DNA of 64,000 bases from Maricaulis sp963975345. Lineage in GTDB: Bacteria; Pseudomonadota; Alphaproteobacteria; Caulobacterales; Maricaulaceae. Location: positions 1 through 64,000 of the forward strand of contig NZ_CAXBGE010000013.1 of assembly GCF_963975345.1 (NCBI RefSeq), written 5' to 3'. Positions 33,370 through 42,207 of this stretch are shown piece after piece. The translations under genes and the position numbers were made by a program. The notes under the pieces were generated by a model that worked only from the letters and a program-made list of their open reading frames with translations, was not told the DNA's origin and searched no databases. The stretch's first letter is position 1, and every line of letters starts with the position of its first letter.

Positions 33370-33815
33370 CCGAACTCGCAGCGAGAAACGGAACCGAGCG
33401 GGCCGAAGCGCTCTTGCGTCTGACAGCCCGCCTGACCGATCTCATTCGTAACGAAACCCAGATGTTCCAGCGCCGTCGGCCGCAGGACGCGGTCAATTTG
33501 CAGGCCGAAAAAACCAAGCTCGCCAATATCTATCGCAACGAAGTCGCGCGGGCGAAGGCTGAGCCGTCGCGCTTTGCCGGCACGCCGGCCCATGTCAAGA
33601 ATGCGCTGCGCCAGGCGACCGAAAGCTTCCACACCGCCTTGGCCGAAAATGCCCGTGCCGTCACGGCGATGAAAATCATCACAGAGGGCGTCGTCCGCGC
33701 CATCGCCGACGAGGCCGCCCGCCAGCGCAGCACCGGCAATGGCTACGGCCCCAGCGCCGCTCAACGCCCGCAACAGACGCGCGGCCTGTCGATTGCGCTG
33801 AACCAGACGGCTTAG
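33366..33815 (+). CDS. FlbY/FlgN-like flagellar protein
   Basis: The 149-residue all-helical protein (AEALLRLTARLTDLIRNETQMFQRRRPQDAVNLQAEKTKLANIYRNEVARAKAEP; FHTALAENARAVTAMKIITEGVVRAIADE) has the length and pattern of FlgN-type export chaperones and of the protein named FlbY in Caulobacter. The position after flgI and flgJ-like fits FlbY. FlgN chaperones deliver hook-associated proteins, but that function is not shown for this gene. Confidence 0.72.
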   Translation: MTELAARNGTERAEALLRLTARLTDLIRNETQMFQRRRPQDAVNLQAEKTKLANIYRNEVARAKAEPSRFAGTPAHVKNALRQATESFHTALAENARAVTAMKIITEGVVRAIADEAARQRSTGNGYGPSAAQRPQQTRGLSIALNQTA

Positions 33816-33828
33816 GTCGCACGACGCA

Positions 33829-33860
33829 GCTTCCGTCCCGGTTCACCGGTGGAAGGAAGC
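33829..33860 (+). terminator. Hairpin after the flgI operon
   Basis: GCTTCC ... GGAAGC encloses CCGGTTCACCGG, and ATTATTTT follows 12 nt later. It lies between the convergent flbY-like and flaEY-like genes. Confidence 0.5.
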
Positions 33861-33903
33861 GCGGCGCTGGATTATTTTGAAATCTGAATCCTGACCGGAC
33901 GCG

Positions 33904-36639
33904 TTAGTAATACCCGCCACTGCTCGAGCCGCCCAAGCGTTCCAGTCCGGCAGTGTAGTTGGCCAATCGCGCTGTGAGATAGGCCGGCACAGTGCCGCCG
34001 CGCTTGCCAGGGCCTCCATTAAGCAGATCGGTCAGCGAGGACGGCGTCGTCAGCTCGCGATAGGAGCGCTGAACGATGGTCATCGCATGGCTGATCGCGT
34101 CAAAGGCGGTCTTGGATGTGTCCTTGTCCGACAGGCTCATCAACGTCGGCAGATCCATCGCGAACAACGGCGGTGCATCGGCGGTTGCATCCTTGTTGAG
34201 CAGCGAGGCCTTTTTGACGATCGCGCCCGGTGCCATGCCGAGCGCCTTGAGCAGATCGCGGCCATCGGCGCCGGCGAACAGCTCGATCGTCGAGCCTTCT
34301 TTCGGCGAAATGCGCAGCGCATCGCCATTGGTCGCGCGTCGGACATCGGCAGTCCCGTCGAGCACCAGGGCCGCATTAATTTTGAATGTGAGCTGGCGCA
34401 TCGTGTCGTTGGCGTCGATTGAAATCTTCTCACGGCGGCCACCATTCACGGAGATATAGAAGAAATCGCCGTCGCGCGCAGCGGTCCGGTCGGTGACAAC
34501 GCGGCTGTCGGAATAGGTCAGCGTCCCGGCCGGCAGCCCCATCGCGTCGAGCACGGAATCGCCACCCGCGACGACGGAGACGCCGGTCGCCTCGCTGACG
34601 CCATTGCGGCCGCTGAGCTGGGTGGCCCAGTCGAGCACCCCGTCAACGGCATTGAAACTGGCGGCGAAGGCATCGCGCGATCCCACAAGGGTCTGGCCGG
34701 GCAGAGAACCGGTAGTCTTGCCGGCGAGATAAACCTTGGTGCCATCGAGAGTGATGGCGTTGGCCGTCTCGTCTTCGGTGGAACCGAGAAAGGTGGTGTA
34801 ATCGACGGTCGGCGCGGCTCCATCTGTCATCTTGACCAGGAAGGCATCGCGCGCGCCGCCGGAATAGGCGTTGATCGGCGCACTGGGAGCGAAGCTGCCC
34901 TCGGCCGAACCCGCAATATAGACATTGGTGCCGTCAACAGCGACATCGCCGATACGGCCAGCGCCCAGAGCACCCAGCGATTGGGTCCACAGTGCAGCCC
35001 CCGCCAGATTGGCCGCGTCGAGTTTGCGGATCACACCGACACCGTCTTCCTGGCTGGCAATGATCAGATTTCCGTCCGACGCCATCGTGATCGACGAAAT
35101 TGATTCATCGCCAGCGCCGCCAATGCGCGTGGTTGAGAGCGTAGTTCCGCTGGCATCGATCGCACGCAAATAACCGTCACTGACGCCTCCAAGATGGCTG
35201 GCGCCACCGAAGGCACTCGCGGACTTGCCAGCGACATAAACCGTGCCGTCGGCCGCGACGGTTACCGCATTGGGCTGGTCGTCGCCATTGCCGCCAAAGC
35301 GCGACAACCATTGCTCGACACCATTGGCATCGTATTTGGCGACAAAACTGTCCTTGCCGCCGACATCGGTCGTCGTGCCGAGCACGCCCTGCACGACGCC
35401 GGCCACGACGACATTACCACTTCCATCGACCGCAACAGTGGTCGCGCTGGCCTCGGCTGCGGCCCCAAGCACGCGGCTCCACACCATCTTGCCGGTTGAA
35501 TCATACTTGGCCAGCACCATATCGTGCGCGCCCTTGATCTCTGCGCCGCCAAGCGCTGCCGAGGTCGTACCGACCACGAAGACGCTGCCATCGGCGGCGG
35601 TCGCGCTGGATTTGATCTCCAGCGGATTGGTCGTTTCCTTGGGGCGGGTCTCGCCCGGCGCGCCGCCGACGACGGGCACTTCAGTCGTGTCGGGCGCCGC
35701 CTCAAGCCGTGTGGAGAACGCGGTCGTCGGCGCGGCTGCGGCCAGATCGGTCAGTTTGACCACCTGGCCTGCGGCGCCATCGTTCAAACCGGACGTGCCG
35801 GCGAGATAGATGGCGGGGCTGCCTGCGACGGCACTGAAGCTGACAACCTCGGTGGAAATACCAGTGATCTTGAAGCCGTAATCATCGCCCGGGATGATGT
35901 TGTTTTCATCCGGCGTGCCCAGCTTGACGCGTGAGAAGCGCGTCAGCACTCCAGCGGCATCGAGCGCGGTATTGATATGCGCCGCGACATTATCCATCGA
36001 GCGCGTCGTCGTGCCCATATCGGCCAGATTGATCGCGATATTCTGCGTCACGCCATTCTTCTTGACCGCGACAGTGAACTGAACATTGCCGGTCAGACTT
36101 GCGACTTCGGCATCAAACGCGCCAGTATGGACCTTGCCGGTGACATAGACCGACTCGCCACGGCTGATCGCGACCGTGCTGTCAGCGCTGGAAACCTGCT
36201 TGCCCTTAAGCAGGGCAAGCCCGTCAAGCTTCATCGAATCATAAAAGCTGTCGAGCTGGGCCAAGCCTTCGGCAAAGCGGGTACTGATGAATTTGCGATC
36301 ACTGTCGGAGACCGTCTTGTCCATCGCCTTTTCGGCCAGCGAAGACAGGGTTTTCAGTCCGACATAGAGATCAAACAGCGCCTTGTAATCATCCGGCGCC
36401 TTGAGGTCGGAGAAGGCGCTTTTCTTGGTGTTGAAAAACTCACCGCTGGCGAGCACGCCGCGGCGTAATTCCTCGATCGATCCGGTCTTGCTGGTGACAT
36501 CCCAGGGCGGGGTCACGCCGGCGGCAGCCTTTTGATTGGCAGTGCTGGTCTGAGGCGCGAGATTGGACGCTTGCGACGTACTGAGTTTGGACTGGTACCA
36601 GCCATTCAGTACCGAAAAATCCAACCCGTAAACGGCCAC
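33904..36639 (-). CDS. FlaEY-like flagellar protein: SBBP beta-propeller between flagellin-IN-like domains
   Basis: The 911-residue protein has a helical N-terminus (MAVYGLDFSVLNGWY to about 150) and a flagellin-IN-like segment (about 185-265, FTVAVKKNGVTQNIAINLADMG). About 330-700 are SBBP-type beta-propeller repeats with the recurring unit GGxDxFVAKYDxxGxxxW and DGTVYVAGKS. A second flagellin-IN-like segment follows (about 735-825, FYISVNGGRREKISIDANDTMR), then a helical C-terminus ending SSSGGYY. No signal peptide. The start is GTG at 36639 with AGAGGGA 10 nt before. I recall a related Caulobacter protein named FlaEY, a regulator of flagellin production; the equivalence is inference. Confidence 0.68.
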   Translation of the reverse strand: MAVYGLDFSVLNGWYQSKLSTSQASNLAPQTSTANQKAAAGVTPPWDVTSKTGSIEELRRGVLASGEFFNTKKSAFSDLKAPDDYKALFDLYVGLKTLSSLAEKAMDKTVSDSDRKFISTRFAEGLAQLDSFYDSMKLDGLALLKGKQVSSADSTVAISRGESVYVTGKVHTGAFDAEVASLTGNVQFTVAVKKNGVTQNIAINLADMGTTTRSMDNVAAHINTALDAAGVLTRFSRVKLGTPDENNIIPGDDYGFKITGISTEVVSFSAVAGSPAIYLAGTSGLNDGAAGQVVKLTDLAAAAPTTAFSTRLEAAPDTTEVPVVGGAPGETRPKETTNPLEIKSSATAADGSVFVVGTTSAALGGAEIKGAHDMVLAKYDSTGKMVWSRVLGAAAEASATTVAVDGSGNVVVAGVVQGVLGTTTDVGGKDSFVAKYDANGVEQWLSRFGGNGDDQPNAVTVAADGTVYVAGKSASAFGGASHLGGVSDGYLRAIDASGTTLSTTRIGGAGDESISSITMASDGNLIIASQEDGVGVIRKLDAANLAGAALWTQSLGALGAGRIGDVAVDGTNVYIAGSAEGSFAPSAPINAYSGGARDAFLVKMTDGAAPTVDYTTFLGSTEDETANAITLDGTKVYLAGKTTGSLPGQTLVGSRDAFAASFNAVDGVLDWATQLSGRNGVSEATGVSVVAGGDSVLDAMGLPAGTLTYSDSRVVTDRTAARDGDFFYISVNGGRREKISIDANDTMRQLTFKINAALVLDGTADVRRATNGDALRISPKEGSTIELFAGADGRDLLKALGMAPGAIVKKASLLNKDATADAPPLFAMDLPTLMSLSDKDTSKTAFDAISHAMTIVQRSYRELTTPSSLTDLLNGGPGKRGGTVPAYLTARLANYTAGLERLGGSSSGGYY

Positions 36640-36723
36640 AACGCGAAATCCCTCTGATCCAAGCGTTCACGCTAGTCCCAGAGTGCGAAGAAAGTCTTGC
36701 CGGGAAGGCTTAAATGCGCCCGA

Positions 36724-37509
36724 TCAGGCGGCATCACGCAAGGCGGTCGGGGCGCTAACGACCTCGGCCCACTGCGAATCGCCGAGCCGGCCCAGATCGA
36801 GGCGGCCGGCATTGATCGCCACCAGGTCGGGGCGACGCAGACACAGGGCGGCCAGCTGGGCCGCCGACGCGGTCGCCGCAGCCTCACCCAGCTCGGCATA
36901 AACCGCTTGGAAAAAGGCCAGGTCCTCGGCGTAATCGAGCGTCCAGCGCAGTCGCTCCAGACCCTGCCCTGGCCCAACCAGACAGGCGTGGTGCAAATGC
37001 GGGTGCTGGCGCAGCCAAGGCGTGACGTGTTCACGATCACCTGGCTCGTTCGCCAGCCGATCGGCACGATAGAGCAGGACGGCGGGGAAAACTTCGCAAT
37101 CGAGACCGTGCGGAAACTGGGCCGGCATCGAATTGCAGGCATAGTCGGCATGGGTCGCGTGCAGCAGATCCACGACACGGTCGCAGATCTGCGGGTCGAT
37201 GAAGGGGCAATCGCTGGTGACGCGCATAATATATTCGGCGCCACAATCACGCGCCGCTTTGGCATAGCGCGACAAGACATCGCTCTCCGATCCGCGGCTG
37301 ACGGCATAACCCGCCGCGCGCGCCGCATCAGCGACAACATCATCGGCATGGGTATCGGGGATCGCGGCGATCACATGATCGGCCCCGGCGATACGGGCGC
37401 AGCGGTCGAGCACGCGTGCCAGCGCTGTTTTGGATCCAAGTGGATTGAGGATTTTGCCCGGCAGGCGGGTCGAGCCGAAACGGGCTTGAACGATGATGGC
37501 GAGGGTCAT
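36724..37509 (-). CDS. pseF: Pseudaminic acid cytidylyltransferase, SpsF/FlmC type
   Basis: The 261-residue protein is a CTP-dependent sugar nucleotidyltransferase. LAIIVQARFGSTRLPGKIL is the nucleotide-binding start, then RVTSDCPFIDPQICDRVV, the metal/sugar-binding part, and DREHVTPWL. This is the SpsF/FlmC subtype of CMP-sugar synthases rather than the classical PseF sequence. With the other Pse enzymes present it is the natural candidate for CMP-Pse formation. It is divergent from pseB. Confidence 0.8.
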   Translation of the reverse strand: MTLAIIVQARFGSTRLPGKILNPLGSKTALARVLDRCARIAGADHVIAAIPDTHADDVVADAARAAGYAVSRGSESDVLSRYAKAARDCGAEYIMRVTSDCPFIDPQICDRVVDLLHATHADYACNSMPAQFPHGLDCEVFPAVLLYRADRLANEPGDREHVTPWLRQHPHLHHACLVGPGQGLERLRWTLDYAEDLAFFQAVYAELGEAAATASAAQLAALCLRRPDLVAINAGRLDLGRLGDSQWAEVVSAPTALRDAA

Positions 37510-37568
37510 GGCCGGCCTCGAAAAGTCGTCTGTTGAAACTTGATTGTTACAGTGTCGGCGCGGCTCTC

Positions 37569-37583
37569 CTAACGCCTCGTTAA
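37569..37583. promoter_or_regulatory. Possible CtrA box between pseF and pseB
   Basis: CTAACGCCTCGTTAA matches TTAA-N7-TTAA at 7 of 8 positions. It lies 60 nt from pseF and 49 nt from pseB. Confidence 0.45.
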
Positions 37584-37631
37584 CCGCTGCAGCCCAGCGT
37601 CAAGGCCGACAGGCGAATCAAGAGACTCAAC

Positions 37632-38705
37632 ATGGCCGAAACTCCGATTGACCCCGATGCTATCGAACAGATGGTGATGAGCCGCAGTTTTCACGAACCG
37701 CGGATCGATCTGAACGGCAAGTCGATTCTGATCACTGGCGGCACCGGCTCATTCGGCAAGCGTTTCGTTGAGACGATCTGCCGTGAATACAAGCCACGCA
37801 AGCTGATCGTCTTCTCGCGCGACGAGCTGAAACAGTATGAAATGGCGCAGCAATTCTCGCCGAACGACTATCCCTTCCTGCGCTATTTCATCGGCGATGT
37901 GCGCGATGAATCGCGGCTGGACCAGGCGATGCGCGGCGTCGACATCGTGATCCATGCCGCAGCGTTGAAGCATGTACCGATCGCCGAATACAATCCGTTC
38001 GAATGCATCAAGACCAATGTGATGGGTGCCGAGAATGTCGTGCGCGCGTCGATCAAGTGTGGCGTCAAACATGTCTGCGCCCTGTCGACCGACAAGGCCG
38101 CCAACCCGATCAATCTGTATGGCGCCTCAAAACTGGCGGCCGACAAGATCTTCACCGCTGGCCAGCATATGGGCGGCGCCGATGGCCCGATCTTCTCGGT
38201 CGTACGCTATGGCAATGTCGTCGGCTCGCGCGGCTCGGTCATTCCTTTCTTCCGCAAGCTGATCGCAGACGGCACCGACCATTTGCCGATCACAGATCCA
38301 CGCATGACGCGCTTCTGGATCACCATCGAACAGGGCGTCAATTTCGTGCTCTCGACCTTGGCGATGGCGCGCGGCGGTGAGATTTTCGTACCGAAAATAC
38401 CTTCGATGAGCATGGTCGATCTGGCCCACACCATCGCGCCGGACCTGCCACACAAGCTGATCGGCATCCGTCCGGGCGAGAAGCTGCACGAGATCATGGT
38501 GCCCTCCGATGATGCCCGTTCCACGGTCGAGCTGAGCGACCGTTTTGCCATCCTGCCAGCTTATTCCGGCGAGCTGATGGCCCGGTATCTCAGCAAAGGC
38601 GCGCATCAGGTGCCGGACGGCTGGTCCTACTCCTCTGACAACAACGCCGAACAACTCGACGCCCCGGCCTTGCGCGACCTGATAGGCGAAGCGAACGCGG
38701 CCTGA
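37632..38705 (+). CDS. pseB: UDP-GlcNAc 4,6-dehydratase (inverting), PseB/FlmA
   Basis: The 357-residue extended SDR enzyme carries out the first Pse step. The NADP motif ITGGTGSFGKRF is at about 37-48, with HAAALKHVPIAEYNP, the CALSTDKAANPINLYGASKLAADK segment (Lys-rich variant of YxxxK), and FMVMHEIM-like MLHE pattern EKLHEIMVPSDDA near the C-terminus. An N-terminal extension of about 25 residues precedes the fold. The stop overlaps the pseG ATG by one base (TGATG). Confidence 0.95.
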   Translation: MAETPIDPDAIEQMVMSRSFHEPRIDLNGKSILITGGTGSFGKRFVETICREYKPRKLIVFSRDELKQYEMAQQFSPNDYPFLRYFIGDVRDESRLDQAMRGVDIVIHAAALKHVPIAEYNPFECIKTNVMGAENVVRASIKCGVKHVCALSTDKAANPINLYGASKLAADKIFTAGQHMGGADGPIFSVVRYGNVVGSRGSVIPFFRKLIADGTDHLPITDPRMTRFWITIEQGVNFVLSTLAMARGGEIFVPKIPSMSMVDLAHTIAPDLPHKLIGIRPGEKLHEIMVPSDDARSTVELSDRFAILPAYSGELMARYLSKGAHQVPDGWSYSSDNNAEQLDAPALRDLIGEANAA

Positions 38706-39787
38706 TGCCCGGCCCGACTTCACCTCCTCGCATCCTGATCCGGGCTGATGCCCGGCCGGAGCTCGGTGGCGGACATATCATGCGTTGCCTGGCCCTCGCG
38801 AGTGCCCTCGGCGCGGAGGGCGCTGAGATCGCATTCGCGTGCGCACCGGGCAGTGCCGAGCTGGTGCCTGCCCTGGCCCGCTCGGGCCATGCCTGCCTTG
38901 ACGCGACCATTGCCGGCGACGTGCCGCTGCCGGACGCCTGGAGCGGCCAAGCCGATGCCATCATCGTCGACCTTTATTCCTCTACGTGTGAGGACGAGAC
39001 GCGAATGCGCCGCTTCGCTCCCGTGATCGCGGTCATCGAAGATCTGCCCGATCGGGTCCATGACTGTAACCTGCTCATCGACCAGGGGTTTGGCAGATCT
39101 ACTGGCGATTATCAGCGGCGGGTCCCGCCGGGCGCTCAATTGCTTCTCGGTCCCGACATGTGCCCGTTGCGGCCTGACTTTGCAGCCCTTCGTGCTGCAT
39201 CTCTGATCCGGCGCGCCGAGAACGCGCCGCTCGCGCGCATACTGGTCGCGATGGGCCTGACTGATCTTGGCGGGATCAGCGAACAGGTTGTCGAACTCAC
39301 CCGCGCCTGCTTGCCAGATGCGGTGATCGACGTCGTGCTCGGACCATTGGCTCCCAGCCGGACACCACTACAGCAGCGAGCGAAAACTGACACCAAACTA
39401 TCGGTACTGATTGACATCGACGACATGGCCGAACGGATGATGATGGCAGATTTGGCGATTGGCGCCGGCGGCGGCAGCGCCCTGGAGCGTTGTGTCTTGG
39501 GGTTGCCTAGCATCATTGTCGTCCTCGCCGACAATCAAAAATCGGCCGCAACCGCGCTTGGCCGACTGGGTGCTGCCCGCGTGATCGACACCGTTAGCCG
39601 GTTTGAGCGCGACCTCCCGCTTTTGCTTCGCGATGCCACCTCGCAGACCCTGCAAACGATGTCGCAAGCGGCGGCGGCCGTCAGTGACGGCCGCGGCGCC
39701 GGGCGGATCGCGGTGGCCCTGCTGAATCTGATTGGCGCCACAGCGCAGCGGACCGACCCGGTCACCAACACAGGCGCTGAATCATGA
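38705..39787 (+). CDS. pseG: UDP-2,4-diacetamido-2,4,6-trideoxy-beta-L-altropyranose hydrolase PseG/FlmD
   Basis: The 360-residue protein has the PseG fold of GT-B relatives. RADARPELGGGHIMRCLALA carries the catalytic His, VVDLYSSTCEDE-like DLY motif and LLIDQGFGRSTGDYQ follow, then RILVAMGLTDLGG and the C-terminal nucleotide-binding segment IGAGGGSALERCVLGLPSIIVVLADNQ. It removes UDP from the altrose precursor. It is the second gene of the operon. Confidence 0.92.
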   Translation: MPGPTSPPRILIRADARPELGGGHIMRCLALASALGAEGAEIAFACAPGSAELVPALARSGHACLDATIAGDVPLPDAWSGQADAIIVDLYSSTCEDETRMRRFAPVIAVIEDLPDRVHDCNLLIDQGFGRSTGDYQRRVPPGAQLLLGPDMCPLRPDFAALRAASLIRRAENAPLARILVAMGLTDLGGISEQVVELTRACLPDAVIDVVLGPLAPSRTPLQQRAKTDTKLSVLIDIDDMAERMMMADLAIGAGGGSALERCVLGLPSIIVVLADNQKSAATALGRLGAARVIDTVSRFERDLPLLLRDATSQTLQTMSQAAAAVSDGRGAGRIAVALLNLIGATAQRTDPVTNTGAES

Positions 39788-39855
39788 CCCGAATCAGGAT
39801 TGAATTTTCGCTCACGGATCAACCGGCCGAAGCCCTCGTGAAGATGGACCAATAA
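39784..39855 (+). CDS. Possible 23-residue coupling ORF between pseG and pseH
   Basis: ATG at 39784 overlaps the pseG stop (ATGA) and the frame runs 23 codons to TAA at 39853, four nt before the GTG start of pseH. It encodes MTRIRIEFSLTDQPAEALVK plus three residues. It has no homology I recognise. The tiling of both ends to the flanking genes suggests a translational relay; it could equally be chance. Confidence 0.35.
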   Translation: MTRIRIEFSLTDQPAEALVKMDQ

Positions 39856-39859
39856 TATC

Positions 39860-40396
39860 GTGACTGCCGACCTCCGCCCGATGATTGCCAGTGACAAATG
39901 GCAGGTGCTCGAATGGCGCAATCGCGACCATGTGCGGTCCAACATGTATAGTGACCGAGTGATCAGCCGGGATACTCATGACGCTTGGTTCGACGCCGCG
40001 CTCAAGGATCCGGCCCGGCTTTACTGGATTATCCGGTATGATGGCACCGATGTGGGGGTGACCAATCTCGACGATATCGACCCGGTCTCCAAAACATGTG
40101 ACTTCGCGATTTATATTGGCAATGACGGATTGACCGGGAAGGGCATAGGTTCAGCCGTGGAACGCGCTGTGATCACACACGTTTTCGGGGCAATGAACTT
40201 CGAGCGCCTAGGCTGTGAAGTTCTGTGCATCAACGTAATAGCTATCAACGTCCACCGAAAATTCGGCTTTGTTGAAACCACCCTGCTGCCGGGCCGCGCG
40301 CCGCGCGCCGATGGTGCACTGGACGCCGTTCGGCTCGAGCTCAATCGCGAAAACTGCTCGTTTGTCCCGCCAACCGCCAGGGCGTTCCGGTCATGA
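39860..40396 (+). CDS. pseH: UDP-4-amino-4,6-dideoxy-N-acetyl-beta-L-altrosamine N-acetyltransferase PseH/FlmH
   Basis: The 178-residue protein is a GNAT acetyltransferase. The N-terminal LRPMIASDKWQVLEWRN is the PseH beta-1/alpha-1, and the acetyl-CoA motif follows as GNDGLTGKGIGSAVERAVI, with NVHRKFGFVE near the end. The start is GTG, with a weak upstream ribosome site. The stop overlaps pseI by 4 nt. Confidence 0.9.
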   Translation: MTADLRPMIASDKWQVLEWRNRDHVRSNMYSDRVISRDTHDAWFDAALKDPARLYWIIRYDGTDVGVTNLDDIDPVSKTCDFAIYIGNDGLTGKGIGSAVERAVITHVFGAMNFERLGCEVLCINVIAINVHRKFGFVETTLLPGRAPRADGALDAVRLELNRENCSFVPPTARAFRS

Positions 40397-41481
40397 CCAC
40401 TTCCACCCCTTCCCCCGCCTTCCGCATCGGAACCCGCGCGATTGGACCAGATGAACCGCCCTTCGTCATTGCCGAGGTTTCGGCCAACCATCTTGGCCGT
40501 ATCGACCGGGCGCTGGAAACGATCGAAGCGGCGGCAGCGTGCGGCGCCGATGCGATCAAGATCCAAACCTACACTGCCGACACAATCACCATTGATCATG
40601 ACGGGCCGGGATTCCTGATCGAGGACGGCCCCTGGGCCGGGCGCTCGCTGTACGAACTGTATCAGGAAGCCCAGACGCCGTTTGAATGGCACGCCGAATT
40701 ATTCGCCAAGGCACGCGCGTTGGACGTGCCGCTGTTTTCAACGCCCTTCGACCACAGCGCCGTCGATTTGCTCGAGGGCCTGGACGCCCCGGCCTACAAG
40801 ATTGCTTCGTTCGAGATCACCGATTTGCCGCTGATCGCCCGCGTCGCGCAGACCGGAAAACCGATGATCATGTCGACCGGCATGGCCAATCTCGCTGAGA
40901 TCCACGAGGCGGTCCGTACCGCGCGCGAGAATGGCAATACCGGCCTTGCCGTCCTGCATTGCCTGTCCTCCTATCCTGCCCCCATCGAACAGGCCGATCT
41001 GCGCACAGTCCCGCATTTGGCCGAGGCGTTTGGTGCCGTGCCGGGATTGAGTGACCATACCCCGGGCACAGCATGCGCCGTTGCGGCGGTCGCGCTGGGC
41101 GCACGCGTGATCGAAAAGCATTTCACGCTCTCACGTGCCGATGGCGGTCCAGACGGCGCCTTTTCCCTTGAACCGGAAGAGTTCACGCGGCTCGTTACCG
41201 ATTGCCACGATGCCGGCCGCGCCCTGGGGCAGGTACGCTATGAACTCGCCGGATGTGAACGCGGCTCAGTTGGCTTCCGCCGCTCACTCTATGTTGTTGC
41301 GGACGTCGCTGCCGGTGCGCCTTTGACAGCGCAAAACGTCCGCTCGATCCGCCCCGGCCACGGATTGCTGCCGAAATGGCTGCCCGATATTCTCAATCGA
41401 ACGACCACACGCGCGCTCAAACGCGGAGAACCGCTTGCCCTCGAAATGGTCGACTGGCGCGGCAAAGGAGACATAGGATGA
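40393..41481 (+). CDS. pseI: Pseudaminic acid synthase PseI (NeuB family)
   Basis: The 362-residue enzyme condenses 6-deoxy-AltdiNAc with phosphoenolpyruvate. The TIM-barrel NeuB domain has FVIAEVSANHLGRIDRALETI, ADAIKIQTYT and FSTPFDHSAVDLLEGLDAPAYKIASFE; the C-terminal SAF/antifreeze-like domain runs from about 290 (RRSLYVVADVAAGAPLTAQNVRSIRP). IxSTGMAN and SDHT motifs are present. ATGA overlaps link it to pseH and to the methylase. Confidence 0.95.
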   Translation: MTTSTPSPAFRIGTRAIGPDEPPFVIAEVSANHLGRIDRALETIEAAAACGADAIKIQTYTADTITIDHDGPGFLIEDGPWAGRSLYELYQEAQTPFEWHAELFAKARALDVPLFSTPFDHSAVDLLEGLDAPAYKIASFEITDLPLIARVAQTGKPMIMSTGMANLAEIHEAVRTARENGNTGLAVLHCLSSYPAPIEQADLRTVPHLAEAFGAVPGLSDHTPGTACAVAAVALGARVIEKHFTLSRADGGPDGAFSLEPEEFTRLVTDCHDAGRALGQVRYELAGCERGSVGFRRSLYVVADVAAGAPLTAQNVRSIRPGHGLLPKWLPDILNRTTTRALKRGEPLALEMVDWRGKGDIG

Positions 41482-42110
41482 CAGACACAACACAGCTGGA
41501 TGCCTGGCAGGGCGAATTCGGCGATCAGTATGTCAATCGCAACGCCCCGCTGACCGAGCAACTGCGGGCGCGTACCCGAATGTGGGCACGGATGATGCGC
41601 GGCATGGCCGGTGCCGAGCCGGAAACCATCCTCGAGGTCGGTTGCAATATCGGCCTCAATTTGCGCAGCCTCGACCGCCTCACCGGCGCGGAACTGCACG
41701 GGATAGAGCCCAATGACAAGGCGCGTGAATCTCTCTTGCGTGATCAGGTGCTGCGCGCCGAGAACCTCCATAAGGCAACCGCCCAGAAAATTCCCTACGG
41801 CGATGCCTCGATCGATCTCGTCTTCACCTCGGGCGTGTTGATACACATTCATCCCGACCATCTTGAGGCCGCCGCCGACGAAATGCACCGGGTATCCAGG
41901 CGTTGGCTGCTGGTCAGCGAATATTTTTCAAGCAAACCGGAAAACATCCCCTATCGCGGTCGCGACGACTTGCTGTTCAAGCGCGATTTCGGCAGCTTTT
42001 TCCTGGACCGCTTCAATGACCTTGAAGTCGTTGATGACGGGTTTCTGTGGCAGCGCACGACCGGCATCGACAACACCACTTGGGTCCTGTTCCGCAAAAA
42101 GGGCCGGTAG
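41478..42110 (+). CDS. Pseudaminic acid biosynthesis-associated methyltransferase
   Basis: The 210-residue SAM-dependent methyltransferase has LEVGCNIGLNLRSL as motif I at about 49-62, DASIDLVFTSGVLIHIHPDHLEAA and RRWLLVSEYFSSKPENIPYRG. This matches the family called pseudaminic acid biosynthesis-associated methylase (TIGR03587, from memory). It starts inside the pseI stop (ATGA), so it is fully coupled to the pathway. It may methylate the sugar or its acyl group; target not proven. Confidence 0.85.
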   Translation: MTDTTQLDAWQGEFGDQYVNRNAPLTEQLRARTRMWARMMRGMAGAEPETILEVGCNIGLNLRSLDRLTGAELHGIEPNDKARESLLRDQVLRAENLHKATAQKIPYGDASIDLVFTSGVLIHIHPDHLEAAADEMHRVSRRWLLVSEYFSSKPENIPYRGRDDLLFKRDFGSFFLDRFNDLEVVDDGFLWQRTTGIDNTTWVLFRKKGR

Positions 42111-42207
42111 AGCATTGTCGGCGTGAGAGTAGGACCCGTTTTTGCGGATCAAGAATGCGTCGGCGCTCAATCCCGCACCGTTCAGGCGCCTGAAGCGGTT
42201 AAATGGT

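Noticed and set aside
42181..42194. TTCAGGCGCCTGAA palindrome between the methylase and pseC as a terminator
   Set aside because: The loop would be too small and there is no T-run; kept only as a note.
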